Positions 10,001 through 17,292 are shown, numbered from the stretch's first letter. The stretch: DNA of 64,000 bases from Lachnospiraceae bacterium (GCA_028689585.1 JAQVCW010000014.1:1-64000), one strand, 5' to 3'. The notes: generated from the sequence alone by a model not told the origin. Translations and numbers: made by a program.

Positions 10001-12270
10001 ACTGTACGGTATGCGGGGAGTCAAGGCCGGGATCTGACCTGGTCATTCCGATGCTTGCCCACAGCTATGGGGAGGAACTCACGCAAGAGCCTACGGAAGA
10101 AGAAGACGGAAAAATCTATAAGGTCTGCTCAGAATGTAATCAGGAGGAAATTATAAAAATTCTGGTTAAGAAAAAAGTACAGCAGCAGATTGCAGCAGTG
10201 GAAGATATGCTGAAGAATGACAGCGCAGAGACTGCAGATATCATAGCAGCAGTGGCGGATATTGATAATCAGGCTCTGATTGACAGCGGTTCAACGGATA
10301 TTTTGTCTAAGCTGGAGGAGCAGATTGTAGCTGCCCCGGTCACTGGAGTCGGTACGATAACAGAAACAACAGTGGATTCGGAGGGAGATGTATCAGAGTC
10401 TGTGAAGGTGCAGGGTGCAGCCGTGTCTGTGGCAGCGTTGCTGAAGGATCCGAATTCAGGTATTCCGGTAGATGGGTCGAAGCAGTATTCTGCGCAGATC
10501 GCCATCACTGGTGAAACAACAGGAAACGATGATACCACGAAGAAGCCGTATTATACGGTGGATATCAGTATGCATCTGCTGGCGGATGGTGAAAAAATAA
10601 AAGACAATATACCATTGGCGGCACCAGTTATCGTGACCATACCTGTTCCGGAATTGTACAGGGGAGCGGATTTTGATCTTTACCACATTGTAAATAATCA
10701 GAAGGTGCGCATCCCATACACCAGGAGTACAGATGATACCATAACATTCGCCACTCCTTCTCTGAGCCCCTATCAGCTGTCACTGAAGGCATGTGCGCCG
10801 GAAAACCATCAATGGAAAAAGGATGAAAACGCATCGTTTGCAGCCACCTGCACGCAGGATGGTATGCTGGTGGAAAAATGTGAGGTTTGCGGTGAAACAA
10901 AATCAACGGTAGTACTCCATGGACATACCGTAGTGAAAGACGCAGCGATAGCCGCGACGTGTACCGCGACGGGTCTGACGGAAGGAAGCCATTGTTCTGT
11001 ATGTGGTGAGGAATTGAAAAAGCAGGAAGTAGTAGCGGCGAAGGGACATACCGTAGTGACAGACGCAGCGGTAGCCGCGACCTGTAAAACGACAGGCCTG
11101 ACGGAAGGAAGTCATTGCAGCGTATGCAACACAGTGCTGACGGCGCAGACCGTAACAGAAAAACTGCCGCATACAATAGTGGCAGACGCAGCGGTAGCCG
11201 CGACTTGTCAAACGACAGGCCTGACGGCCGGAAGCCATTGCAGCGTATGCAAAGAGGTGCTGACAGCACAGACCGAAATAGAAAAGCTGCCGCATACCAT
11301 AGTGACAGACGCAGCAGTAGCCGCGACTTGTCAAACGACAGGCCTGACGGCCGGAAGCCATTGCAGCGTATGCGAAGAGGTGCTGACAGCACAGACCGAA
11401 ATAGAAAAGCTGCCGCATACCATAGTGACAGACGCAGCGATAGCCGCGACTTGTCAAACGACAGGTCTGACGGCCGGAAGTCACTGCAGCGTATGCAAAG
11501 AGGTGCTGACAGCACAGACCGTAACAGAAAAACTGCCGCATACCATAGTGACAGACGCAGCAGTAGCCGCGACTTGTCAAACGACAGGCCTGACGGCCGG
11601 AAGTCACTGCAGCGTATGCAATACGGTGCTGACAGCACAGACGGCAACTCCGATCGTTGGACATAAGTGGACCGGATGGAAACGGACAAAAGAACCCACC
11701 GCTCTGGCCAAGGGCACAGACACCAGAAGCTGCAGCGTATGCGGAAAGAAAGAGCAAAGATCGGTGGCGGTGCTGAAAGCGCTGATCAAAGTCAATGCAA
11801 CCAGCATTACACTGAAAACAGGGCAGTCCACGACCGCAGTAAAGGTCACAGCGATGCAGAAGGGAGATAAAATAGCATCCTGGAAATCCAGCAATCCAAA
11901 GCTTGTGAAAGTGACCTCTTCCGGAAAGATTACCGCATTAAAGAAAACGGGAACGGCTACGATCACTGTCACCCTGAAGAGTAAGAAAAAGGCACAGATT
12001 AAAGTAAAAGTACAAAAAGCAACGGTAACGACTTCGAAAATTACCGGTGTATCTTCCAAAGCAACATTGAAGGTAAAGAAAAAACTGATATTAAAGCCGG
12101 TGCTTTCTCCGATCACCAGTACGGATAAGATTTCCTATGTATCTTCCAACAGTAAGATTGCAGCGGTATCTTCGAAAGGTGTAATCACAGCGAAGAAAGC
12201 AGGAAAGGTTAAGATTACAGTGAAGGCAGGAAAGAAGAATTATGTAATTAATGTAACGGTAAAAAAATAA
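4096..12270 (+). CDS. giant secreted repeat protein with C-terminal BIG2 domains
   Basis: A 2724-residue exported protein of unknown role. A signal peptide (basic start, hydrophobic core, probable cut after MAS near residue 30) leads into an acidic linker with ADPE repeats. About nine modules follow with the pattern YYxFTPxxDGxY, resembling PPC-like beta domains, alternating with Ig-like segments containing AGxYELT. Next come Cys/His modules of the form AATCxxxG...CSVC, six of which are near-identical 41-residue repeats, and then two BIG2-type domains (for example WKSSNPKLVKV and GTATITVTL). No LPxTG motif or C-terminal membrane anchor is visible, so it is probably released or held non-covalently. 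It is coupled to the upstream STAND ATPase. Adhesin or matrix protein is the likeliest class, by architecture only. Confidence 0.85.
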   Translation: MRKKRFMAAMLAAAMVMTSVPEGTMITMASEEVLIEDTVSEGAVEIGEEEITKAAETKPEAVEQDIPADNAVNLIEGNPDVLIEDPEASMTDLSGENSEGELKEQADPEADPEAEADPEILLSEDSQLQNMAEEDLLLEDIGETVEEKNGNRASHLEVMPIPEASEVIDVSGEMVTNGEVVSAEVKEDSGGAWLKFTPASDGNYLFCGEEPSGADTYAALYQVETVQGSDVLKEVTYDDDGGKNSNFRITQYLYKNTTYYLQVRFYYEEPNGGTIPVRLGQLEYKQVTGISLKGIQEYYPAEILSYQTDAMVVLQYQNEEPVEMALRDYLDELWGKKDEYGNSFDAVLKKDNTETEMRTRTAGSYELTISAETGTNVITASAKFQILLLPDFAKQSWVVPVSSGGGQVESGSAVGARYYFAFTAPEDGAYVISPKNGWAYAYAMNYVRDEDAYGDGGDFIGEYRKFTMKQGETLLFACAPIEGMTVSLGVAASHQITGFTVSVDDVSVRDGVQVPFWNNVSDVTVTTSYADAEAEQILLSTGDLYYDEEEKEWNGTVSMDRYGNEIHLAAGSGSSFDGRLGQITCSVSCEGSETPVNQEVEIISRLEAGQYVDTLSGHQTTTIESWDRNGNAYYRFQVAEGSEDSFRFQAQPADTGAENQGYHISLYNGKEESIGDSTGRSGKAVMISELPQGEYLLVVYANIFARKKPCQLTIDSVDTMTGLQVTGAEALSWMQTDLYSFTKSLSLTAFFGENQETAAWSDSEDGWILENGSVIGWQWYNSEGVRVYPDGGEYDYICPYGSYELDIYSGALHIPQRVRVELVPSLDIVTVKAGENKITGAEDESRYYAFTPQADGNYVISVEGGYWKLKVNADDEYVYDGTSCLSLKQGKTVYLQLASYEENGGNYVLTIQKLPGVKAVSLSVPKQLYGEDCLANITAELTYEDSALPKEQGSITNRIGSYGYRPEISLKNSQTQEILEDWEGMIPAGTYELSVTVDGICAETTITIISEADLLPKLSVGENTLTNGSGRYVFTVPAEGGAERAGYRFWLSDENGFRVEFDLDEITDSGYVDYGVLYDGYAAVLTPGKSYLLTLKEGVSYGELSVTIEKTAVLKSFTFSTTAEINAEGRPILPNGSSGNCQGYIKVTASYYGEDAPDETTGLGRTLAAGYTPSWGIETEDGDWLGGDELDHFTGNAVICLRYENTELYEKYPVYFTDRLSFYPELKVGTAQMAAPDSTSYYRFCPAEDGSYQFQAEDSYLQLFDTASDEALLEQDAAYVFTEELTGKKVYCLSVRNYSSDSKEVTVSAGLRVNSIEITQKSSSFPAGMQVDLSAAMVVKAVYEDETMEILGEGTDDMTDSHGNSLKLKVTDENGNKVNTGEGLAKGSYTVTASLGRAEASYSIEAVDPAELFATTLQTGTNTLEAEGVQYYRLKPAASRYFSECSLPVHRILYDSEELGGNWLDYSYSANHTWKLTAGRTYYLILWFNPGAVQDGTVPTMKLKDLADIEKVEVKNCCKELNFGQTDYYRDLLLKITYSNDKIIEFDPANESSDEYGNYLRKEIYDDQGEKADEASLLMPGNYTVSLKLGDADEVTYTLTVKAQEVPQLTSGSKTLTIGAGSSQIYQIPNGDTEKVRLQLTAEEGAEAQINWQAGPADDPDRYSGWGYDTNDALLFKRDLSGKVTYLRMENLSADAITFQAELSEVEDVKIEVEEASAPAVLPLGWDLNYYYSVYHNMDAVVTREGSEQRMKLGSFSEDGYWLYMAYYKDGGRVQAEHITEQEDLTMQLELYWGSNGEDMVLGEYPVTLKPAEEMAKEIDPSKGVVTETAAGYHMYSYLPKTSGTYRLSFDQEVNYIYQDEGNYDGWNNWCSEKETQLDLTEGVPFYLWLRTEKGQQVTIRISSHNWGEWKTDSEPGCTTDGRRIRHCLDAGCNETEEEVLPALGHSWSTEYEVDRAATCTQPGSKSIHCTVCGESRPGSDLVIPMLAHSYGEELTQEPTEEEDGKIYKVCSECNQEEIIKILVKKKVQQQIAAVEDMLKNDSAETADIIAAVADIDNQALIDSGSTDILSKLEEQIVAAPVTGVGTITETTVDSEGDVSESVKVQGAAVSVAALLKDPNSGIPVDGSKQYSAQIAITGETTGNDDTTKKPYYTVDISMHLLADGEKIKDNIPLAAPVIVTIPVPELYRGADFDLYHIVNNQKVRIPYTRSTDDTITFATPSLSPYQLSLKACAPENHQWKKDENASFAATCTQDGMLVEKCEVCGETKSTVVLHGHTVVKDAAIAATCTATGLTEGSHCSVCGEELKKQEVVAAKGHTVVTDAAVAATCKTTGLTEGSHCSVCNTVLTAQTVTEKLPHTIVADAAVAATCQTTGLTAGSHCSVCKEVLTAQTEIEKLPHTIVTDAAVAATCQTTGLTAGSHCSVCEEVLTAQTEIEKLPHTIVTDAAIAATCQTTGLTAGSHCSVCKEVLTAQTVTEKLPHTIVTDAAVAATCQTTGLTAGSHCSVCNTVLTAQTATPIVGHKWTGWKRTKEPTALAKGTDTRSCSVCGKKEQRSVAVLKALIKVNATSITLKTGQSTTAVKVTAMQKGDKIASWKSSNPKLVKVTSSGKITALKKTGTATITVTLKSKKKAQIKVKVQKATVTTSKITGVSSKATLKVKKKLILKPVLSPITSTDKISYVSSNSKIAAVSSKGVITAKKAGKVKITVKAGKKNYVINVTVKK
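10924..11661 (+). repeat. six tandem 123-bp repeats within the giant gene
   Basis: Six in-frame units of exactly 123 bp start with a CAT codon at 10924, 11047, 11170, 11293, 11416 and 11539. Each encodes 41 residues beginning HT(I/V)V and containing AATC, GSHCSVC and LTAQT. The inner four are nearly identical at DNA level, which suggests recent expansion or homogenisation. Long open frames on the opposite strand here are by-products of the repeat. Confidence 0.97.
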
Positions 12271-12290
12271 GGTGATTATCATCTGATACA

Positions 12291-12330
12291 AAAAACTCCG
12301 GAATCCAGGAATTGGAGACCGGAGTTTTTT
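12291..12330 (+). terminator. terminator after the giant gene
   Basis: AAAAACTCCGG pairs with CCGGAGTTTTT across a 17-nt loop and is followed by T. It could also work on the other strand. Confidence 0.92.
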
Positions 12331-12369
12331 ACGGTGTTATTCGAGGCAAAGAGGAAAAAAGATTTTCGG

Positions 12370-12399
12370 CATGAGAATAATATAAGGATCATTCTCATG
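12370..12399. promoter_or_regulatory. inverted repeat, possible metalloregulator-type operator
   Basis: CATGAGAATAAT and ATCATTCTCATG form an inverted repeat with one mismatch across a 6-bp spacer. The half-sites resemble Fur/PerR-family sites, but the spacing is longer than the classical box. It lies about 225 bp upstream of the oleate hydratase. Its function is unproven. Confidence 0.4.
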
Positions 12400-12547
12400 T
12401 CAATATTTTCACGGAATACAGAAATAAATAAAATATGAAATTCTCATTAAATTATAGAAATTCGATTGTTTCCGTGGCAGTTTTGTGCTATATCTGAATT
12501 AATACAAAATCCGATGAGGATGGTTCGTGTCAGGCTTTCTGTGAAGG

Positions 12548-12601
12548 TTTGATATGCAGTGTCAGTCCATTTGCTGAAGGCAAATTTAAGATGGGCCGAT
12601 G
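12548..12601 (+). repeat. 54-bp palindromic repeat, copy 1
   Basis: TCAGTCCATTTGC and GCAAATT...ATGGGCCGA form an imperfect palindrome. A second copy with about 80% identity in the same orientation lies at 60064-60117, in front of an unrelated HAD gene. The repeat ends just before the chosen start of the hydratase. Confidence 0.8.
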
Positions 12602-12622
12602 TTCAAAAATGAAAGGAAAAAT

Positions 12623-14623
12623 ATGTCAAAGAAAAAAAGTCATAAATTGGCGGTGGCAACTGCAATGGTCGCAGCGGTAGGGGCGGCTGCTTATATTTCA
12701 AAGAACCGGAAAGAAGAAAAAACAGATGAAGGCAGATGCTCTGAGGGTGCATCCGGCAATAGTGGATCAGCACAGGAAGAGAAGACTCCATATAGAAATA
12801 CAGAACGTGGCAAACAGCATCGTAACAGCAAGGGAATTTTCTATACGAATGGAAATTATGAGGCATTTGCGCATCCGAAAAAGCCGGAGGGCGTGGATGA
12901 GAAGTCTGCTTATATTGTAGGAAGCGGCCTGGGTGCCCTGGCAGCAGCCTGCTTTCTGGTGAGAGACGGACAGATGCCGGGATCTCATATTCATGTGCTG
13001 GAGGCAATGGAGCTGCCGGGCGGCGCCTGTGATGGTATTTTTGATCCCACCAGAGGATATATGATGCGGGGCGGCAGAGAGATGGAGAATCATTTCGAGT
13101 GTCTGTGGGATCTGTTCCGCAGTATTCCTTCTATTGAGACGCCGGGAGTATCCGTGCTGGATGAGTATTACTGGCTGAATAAAGAGGATCCGAACTACTC
13201 TGAGTGCCGTGCTACGATCAATCGGGGCGAGGATGCTCATACGGACGGACTTTTTAACCTGAGCCAGAAAGGCTGCATGGAGATCATGAAGCTGTTTATG
13301 ACCAGGGATGAGGATCTCTATGATAAGAGCATTGAGGATGTCTTTGATGAAGAAGTATTCTCTTCGAACTTCTGGCTGTACTGGAGAACCATGTTTGCTT
13401 TTGAAAACTGGCACAGCGCATTGGAGATGAAGCTTTATTTCCAGAGATTTATCCATCATATCGGAGGGCTGCCTGATTTCAGCGCATTGAAATTTACCAA
13501 GTACAATCAGTATGAGTCACTGATCTTACCGATGGTGAAATATCTGGAGGAGGCAGGAGTGACCTTCCAGTATTCCACTGAGGTGACCAATGTTATCTTT
13601 AAAAAGGAAGACGGCAGGAAAATCGCATCCTGTATTGAGTGCAAGGTAAAGGGCGAGGAAAGTAAAATTGAACTGACCGAAAATGATCTGGTATTTGTGA
13701 CAAACGGAAGCTGTACGGAAAGCACGGTATACGGAGATCAGAATCATGTTCCCGCAGGAGAAGCAGAGGTGAGAACCAGCGGCTGCTGGCAGCTCTGGAA
13801 AAATATCGCAGTTCAGGATCCGGCTTTTGGACATCCGGAGAAGTTTTGTTCCGATGTATCCAAAACTAACTGGGAATCCTCTACCATCACTACACTGGAT
13901 GATAAAATCCTTCCTTATATTGAGAAAATCTGCAAGAGAGATCCAAAGAGCGGAAACGTGGTTACCGGAGGTATTGTGAGCTGCAGGGATTCATCCTGGC
14001 TGATGAGTTGGACGATTAACCGTCAGCCTCAGTTTAAGTCTCAGGATAAGGACAAGGTCTGCGTATGGGTTTACGGTCTGTTTACCGATGTGCCGGGCGA
14101 TTATGTGAAGAAACCGATGAAGGAATGTACCGGTATGGAGATAACGGAAGAATGGCTGTACCATATGGGCGTACCAGAGGAGGAGATTCCGGAACTGGCA
14201 GCGAACCATGCGGTATCCGTACCGACCATGATGCCGTATATTACTGCATTCTTTATGCCTCGTGCCAAGGGTGACCGCCCGGATGTGATCCCGGATGGCT
14301 GTGTGAACTTTGCATTCCTGGGACAGTTCGCAGAGACACCAAGAGATACCATCTTTACGACAGAATATTCTGTGAGAACGGCGATGGAAGCAGTCTATGG
14401 ACTGCTGGCTGTGGACCGCGGCGTGCCTGAGGTATGGGGCAGTGTCTATGATATCAGAGAACTGCTGGACAGCAGCGTGAAGCTGATGGACGGCAAATCA
14501 CCGCTGGAAATTGAACTTCCGGGGCCGCTGAACTGGCTGAAGAAGCCGGCAGTCGGACTGGTAAAGGGCACTGTGATTGAAAAACTGCTGAGAGACCATA
14601 ATGTGCTGAAGGAAGGCATGTAA
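12623..14623 (+). CDS. ohyA: oleate hydratase with an N-terminal hydrophobic segment
   Basis: An FAD-dependent fatty-acid hydratase (myosin-cross-reactive antigen family) that adds water to the cis-9 double bond of oleate to give 10-hydroxystearate. The nucleotide-binding motif VGSGLGALAAA is followed by the family segments ELPGGACDG, GYMMRGGREME and FAFLGQFAETPRDT. I prefer the ATG at 12623, which has AAAGGA seven bases upstream, over the in-frame ATG at 12599. Unusually, the first 100 residues hold a hydrophobic stretch (LAVATAMVAAVGAAAYI) followed by a charged linker, suggesting membrane anchoring or export, whereas characterised family members are cytosolic or peripheral. It is probably monocistronic. 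Confidence 0.93.
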   Translation: MSKKKSHKLAVATAMVAAVGAAAYISKNRKEEKTDEGRCSEGASGNSGSAQEEKTPYRNTERGKQHRNSKGIFYTNGNYEAFAHPKKPEGVDEKSAYIVGSGLGALAAACFLVRDGQMPGSHIHVLEAMELPGGACDGIFDPTRGYMMRGGREMENHFECLWDLFRSIPSIETPGVSVLDEYYWLNKEDPNYSECRATINRGEDAHTDGLFNLSQKGCMEIMKLFMTRDEDLYDKSIEDVFDEEVFSSNFWLYWRTMFAFENWHSALEMKLYFQRFIHHIGGLPDFSALKFTKYNQYESLILPMVKYLEEAGVTFQYSTEVTNVIFKKEDGRKIASCIECKVKGEESKIELTENDLVFVTNGSCTESTVYGDQNHVPAGEAEVRTSGCWQLWKNIAVQDPAFGHPEKFCSDVSKTNWESSTITTLDDKILPYIEKICKRDPKSGNVVTGGIVSCRDSSWLMSWTINRQPQFKSQDKDKVCVWVYGLFTDVPGDYVKKPMKECTGMEITEEWLYHMGVPEEEIPELAANHAVSVPTMMPYITAFFMPRAKGDRPDVIPDGCVNFAFLGQFAETPRDTIFTTEYSVRTAMEAVYGLLAVDRGVPEVWGSVYDIRELLDSSVKLMDGKSPLEIELPGPLNWLKKPAVGLVKGTVIEKLLRDHNVLKEGM

Positions 14624-14625
14624 AA

Positions 14626-14710
14626 GTTACAGTTCAGTCTTGAAATGAGGACGCTTTCCGGGTGGCAACCGCCCGGAAGCTGTGAGTCAAGTAAAAGGCT
14701 GAACTATAAC
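14626..14710. mobile_element. hairpin MITE-like element, copy A (85 bp)
   Basis: The ends GTTACAGTTCAG and CTGAACTATAAC are inverted repeats, with an inner stem CCGGGTGG / CCGCCCGG. The flanks are near-identical 8-mers (ATGTAAAA / ATGTAAAC). It is the smallest of three family members in the window (others at 25610 and 31773) and lacks their central stem. Confidence 0.85.
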
Positions 14711-14779
14711 ATGTAAACGGCCAGAGGACAGTCAAATGACGTAACAGCACTGAAAAAATAACTTAGAAGAGAAAAACAA

Positions 14780-15418
14780 ATGAGACTGCGAGAGAATGTA
14801 CCGAAAATTTTAGACTGCCTGGATCGGATGTACGGCACTTCCAAAGAAGGCTTTTTATATCATGAAAAATGGCAGCTTCTGGTGGCGATTATGCTGAGTG
14901 CCCAGAGTACAGACAAGCAGGTGGATGAGGTGCTGCCGGGACTCTGGCAGCACTTTCCGACCTGTGACAGTGCAGCGGATGCGCCGACAGAGGAGATTGA
15001 AGAAGCGATTAAGAGCATTGGGCTGTATAAAAACAAAGCCCGCAATATGAAAAAGTGCTGTGAACAGATCAGAACAGACTACAATGGAGAAATTCCCTGC
15101 AAAGTGGATGAACTGGTGAAGCTTTCCGGAGTGGGCCGCAAGACGGCTACCCTTTATCTGGCGGATGCATATGGGATTCCGGGCGTGACGGTGGATACCC
15201 ATGTATTCCGGATTTCCAGGCGTCTGGGCTGGGCCAAAGGGAAGAATCCGGTGGAGGTGGAGCAGGAATTGATGAAGGTGCTCCCGGAAGAACACTGGAA
15301 CCGGATTAATTTTCAGTTGATTTATCATGGAAGAACTATCTGCACCTCCCGAAAAGCAAAGTGTGAACAATGTCCGCTGCAGGAGTGGTGTCCAAGGGAA
15401 ATGGAAGAGAAAGCGTGA
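14780..15418 (+). CDS. nth: endonuclease III
   Basis: A DNA glycosylase/AP lyase (212 residues) that removes oxidised pyrimidines in base-excision repair. The helix-hairpin-helix segment LVKLSGVGRKTA carries the catalytic Lys121, and VDTHVFR carries the catalytic Asp139. The C-terminal 4Fe-4S ligands are Cys188, 195, 198 and 204 (C-x6-C-x2-C-x5-C). Length and residue order are typical. It follows MITE-like copy A and precedes a short tandem-repeat tract, so it is probably transcribed alone. Confidence 0.97.
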   Translation: MRLRENVPKILDCLDRMYGTSKEGFLYHEKWQLLVAIMLSAQSTDKQVDEVLPGLWQHFPTCDSAADAPTEEIEEAIKSIGLYKNKARNMKKCCEQIRTDYNGEIPCKVDELVKLSGVGRKTATLYLADAYGIPGVTVDTHVFRISRRLGWAKGKNPVEVEQELMKVLPEEHWNRINFQLIYHGRTICTSRKAKCEQCPLQEWCPREMEEKA

Positions 15419-15422
15419 AAGC

Positions 15423-15547
15423 GGTCACCAAAAGAGATCACCCAAGAACGGTCACCTAAGAACGGTCACTCAAGAACGGTCACCTAAGAACGGTCCCCCA
15501 AAAACGGTCACCAAAAAGCGGCAACCAAAAAGCGGTAACCGGAAGAC
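15423..15547 (+). repeat. 14-bp tandem repeat tract
   Basis: About nine degenerate units of the form GGTCACCTAAGAAC start five bases after the nth stop codon; the first is 13 nt and the rest 14. The period is not a multiple of three, so the tract is not coding. Units at the far end drift (GGTCCCCCAAAAAC, GGCAACCAAAAAGC). Confidence 0.93.
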
Positions 15548-15570
15548 ACTTTGTACTCCGGCGCAAAAAT

Positions 15571-15604
15571 AAGGAAAAGGCCTTCGAGGTCTTTTCCTTA
15601 TTTT
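15571..15604. terminator. terminator after nth
   Basis: AAGGAAAAGGCC and a near-complement AGGTCTTTTCCTT enclose a TTCG tetraloop and are followed by a short T-rich tail. It could serve both strands. Confidence 0.85.
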
Positions 15605-15971
15605 AAATATTAAAAGGGTTAAAAAAGGAGGGGAACCGGGCATTCACCCGGCAGAGTATGAAACGATTGGTAACTGTGAGGGTAGGTACAGCTACTTTTT
15701 TATTTATAAAAAGGAAGAAGTTAATGGGTATTTTCTGTTCCTTTTTATAAATACATGATAATGCTGTTTCGTGAAGGGTTTGTGATGGAGATATGAAGAA
15801 AATGTGAAAACAGAAGATCTCCATGGCTTTTGGCAGAGAAACGCAGGGAGCAGAAAGACAGAACGCGGAAGGGAGCAGGCAGAAAAACGCAGAGAGCAGG
15901 AAAGGCGGAACCCGGAGAGCAAAAAAATTGAGCACAGCCTGCGCCGGGGCAGATTGCACTCCATTTTTTGT
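15605..15971. other. gene-free stretch with a perfect 14-bp inverted repeat
   Basis: I see no convincing gene on either strand. At 15703-15716 and 15738-15751 there is a perfect inverted repeat (TTTATAAAAAGGAA / TTCCTTTTTATAAA) with a 21-nt spacer. The purine-rich stretch 15830-15940 has open frames on both strands but no ribosome site or recognisable protein and looks like decayed sequence. Confidence 0.6.
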
Positions 15972-16217
15972 TTATTGCTGGCCCAGTGCCTGCTTCAGCG
16001 CTTTTGCCAGTTGGTCCGGACAGGACGTAGGCTTCATGCCGCAGGTAATGCCCTCCAGTCTGGAAATGGCCTCCTGTGCTTTCATGCCCTCTACCAGGCG
16101 GGATAAGCCCTTGGTGTTTCCATCACAGCCGCCCACAAACTGCACACTTTTAATGATATCCCCGTCTAATTCAAACTGAATCAATCGGGAGCAGACTCCT
16201 CTTGTTTTATATTCCAT
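15972..16217 (-). CDS. TSCPD-domain protein (TIGR03905 type)
   Basis: An 81-residue protein with the motifs FVGGCDGNTKG, GMKP and the signature TSCPD near the C-terminus. TSCPD domains also occur at the C-terminus of some adenosylcobalamin-dependent ribonucleotide reductases. The function of the stand-alone family is unknown, although the conserved cysteines suggest metal or substrate binding. The start is secure because AAGGAGGA lies seven bases upstream. A GC hairpin sits in the leader just upstream of this site. Confidence 0.88.
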   Translation of the reverse strand: MEYKTRGVCSRLIQFELDGDIIKSVQFVGGCDGNTKGLSRLVEGMKAQEAISRLEGITCGMKPTSCPDQLAKALKQALGQQ

Positions 16218-16235
16218 GAATATCCTCCTTTCGTA

Positions 16236-16258
16236 ACGGGCGGATGCCCGTATTTTTT
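16236..16258. other. GC hairpin with T tail in the TSCPD leader
   Basis: ACGGGC / GCCCGT with a GGAT loop is followed on the plus strand by ATTTTTT. On the minus strand it sits immediately ahead of the ribosome site of the TSCPD gene. It may be a plus-strand terminator or a structured 5' leader. Confidence 0.55.
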
Positions 16259-16428
16259 ACTTGAAGTTACTGTCCTGCTGTGTATATCAAATGTACAGAG
16301 AACAGCAGCTATCGGAATGCTACTATTATATATCAGATGGCATCTCAATTGCAATTCAATATTATCTGTGATATGCTGAAAACAAATTTTAAACAGGCTG
16401 ATGTTCTGGAAGACCAAGGAGGAAGAAA

Positions 16429-17127
16429 ATGAAAAAAACAGGTATTATTGGAGCGATGGATGTAGAAGTGGCGGTCCTGAAAAAGGATATGAAGGTGAGA
16501 AAGGTCTGCAGGGCAGCAGGTATGGAATTTTGTGAAGGAGAACTGAAGGGCAGAGAGGTGGTGGTGGTACGCAGCGGTATCGGCAAGGTAAATGCTGCAG
16601 TATGCACCCAGATCCTGATAGACCGTTTTCAGGTGGACGCGATCATTAATACTGGTATTGCAGGCTCCCTGAATGCCGAAATCAATATTGGCGATGTGGT
16701 GATTTCTACTGATGTGGTGCATCATGATATGGATGCAGTGAATTTTGGCTATCCGTTGGGACAGATACCGCAGATGGATGTGTTTTCTTTTCAGGCGGAT
16801 GAGGCATTGGCTCAGACCGCTGCCAGAGTATGCGAAAAGGTGAATCCGGAGATTAAGGTATTTCGCGGAAGAATCGTCAGCGGGGATCAGTTTATTGCGG
16901 ATAAAGAGACAAAGAACCGGATCGTGGAAAACTTTCACGGCTTCTGCACGGAGATGGAGGGAGCGGCCATTGCTCAGGCCTCTTACCTGAATCAGGTGCC
17001 ATTCGTTATCGTGCGTGCGATTTCTGATAAAGCGGATGACAGCGCGGCCATGGATTATCCTGCATTTGAGAAAAAAGCGGTGGAGCACAGTGTGAGACTG
17101 CTGGAGGGGCTCATGGAAGCAATCTGA
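16429..17127 (+). CDS. mtnN: 5'-methylthioadenosine/S-adenosylhomocysteine nucleosidase
   Basis: A 232-residue enzyme that hydrolyses MTA and SAH to adenine plus the thioribose product, in methyl-cycle recycling and AI-2 precursor formation. It starts MKKTGIIGAMDVEV, where the Glu belongs to the active site, and includes NTGIAG, GDVVISTDVVHHDMDA, TEMEGAAIAQ (nucleoside-binding Met-Glu) and ISDKAD (catalytic Asp). The ATG follows AGGAGGAA. The length is normal for the family. Confidence 0.97.
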   Translation: MKKTGIIGAMDVEVAVLKKDMKVRKVCRAAGMEFCEGELKGREVVVVRSGIGKVNAAVCTQILIDRFQVDAIINTGIAGSLNAEINIGDVVISTDVVHHDMDAVNFGYPLGQIPQMDVFSFQADEALAQTAARVCEKVNPEIKVFRGRIVSGDQFIADKETKNRIVENFHGFCTEMEGAAIAQASYLNQVPFVIVRAISDKADDSAAMDYPAFEKKAVEHSVRLLEGLMEAI

Positions 17128-17200
17128 GTTTAACATGTTGAAAAGGGCCGCAAACTGTAATAATCCGGGAAATAAGCAGGAATTTGTCGAACGATTTTGC

Positions 17201-17229
17201 TTTGCAAATAAAAATTTCAGGTCTATAAT
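17201..17229 (+). promoter_or_regulatory. candidate promoter for the membrane protein gene
   Basis: TTTGCA, a 17-bp spacer, then TATAAT, about 63 bp upstream of the start at 17293. Confidence 0.6.
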
Positions 17230-17292
17230 GGCGATACGACTCCGGAAGAATAACCGACCGGCGAAAACAATTTTTCAAAAAGGGGGATTCGT

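Noticed and set aside
10628..11757. Long minus-strand frames (353 and 284 codons) and a plus-strand 183-codon frame over the giant gene
   Set aside because: They arise from the 123-bp repeats, have repetitive low-complexity products and no ribosome sites; the frame of the giant gene explains the DNA.
15327..15572. 81-codon plus-strand frame ending in KNGHLRTVTQERSPKNG-type repeats
   Set aside because: Overlaps the nth 3' end in another frame and reads through the 14-bp tandem repeats, whose period is not a multiple of three.
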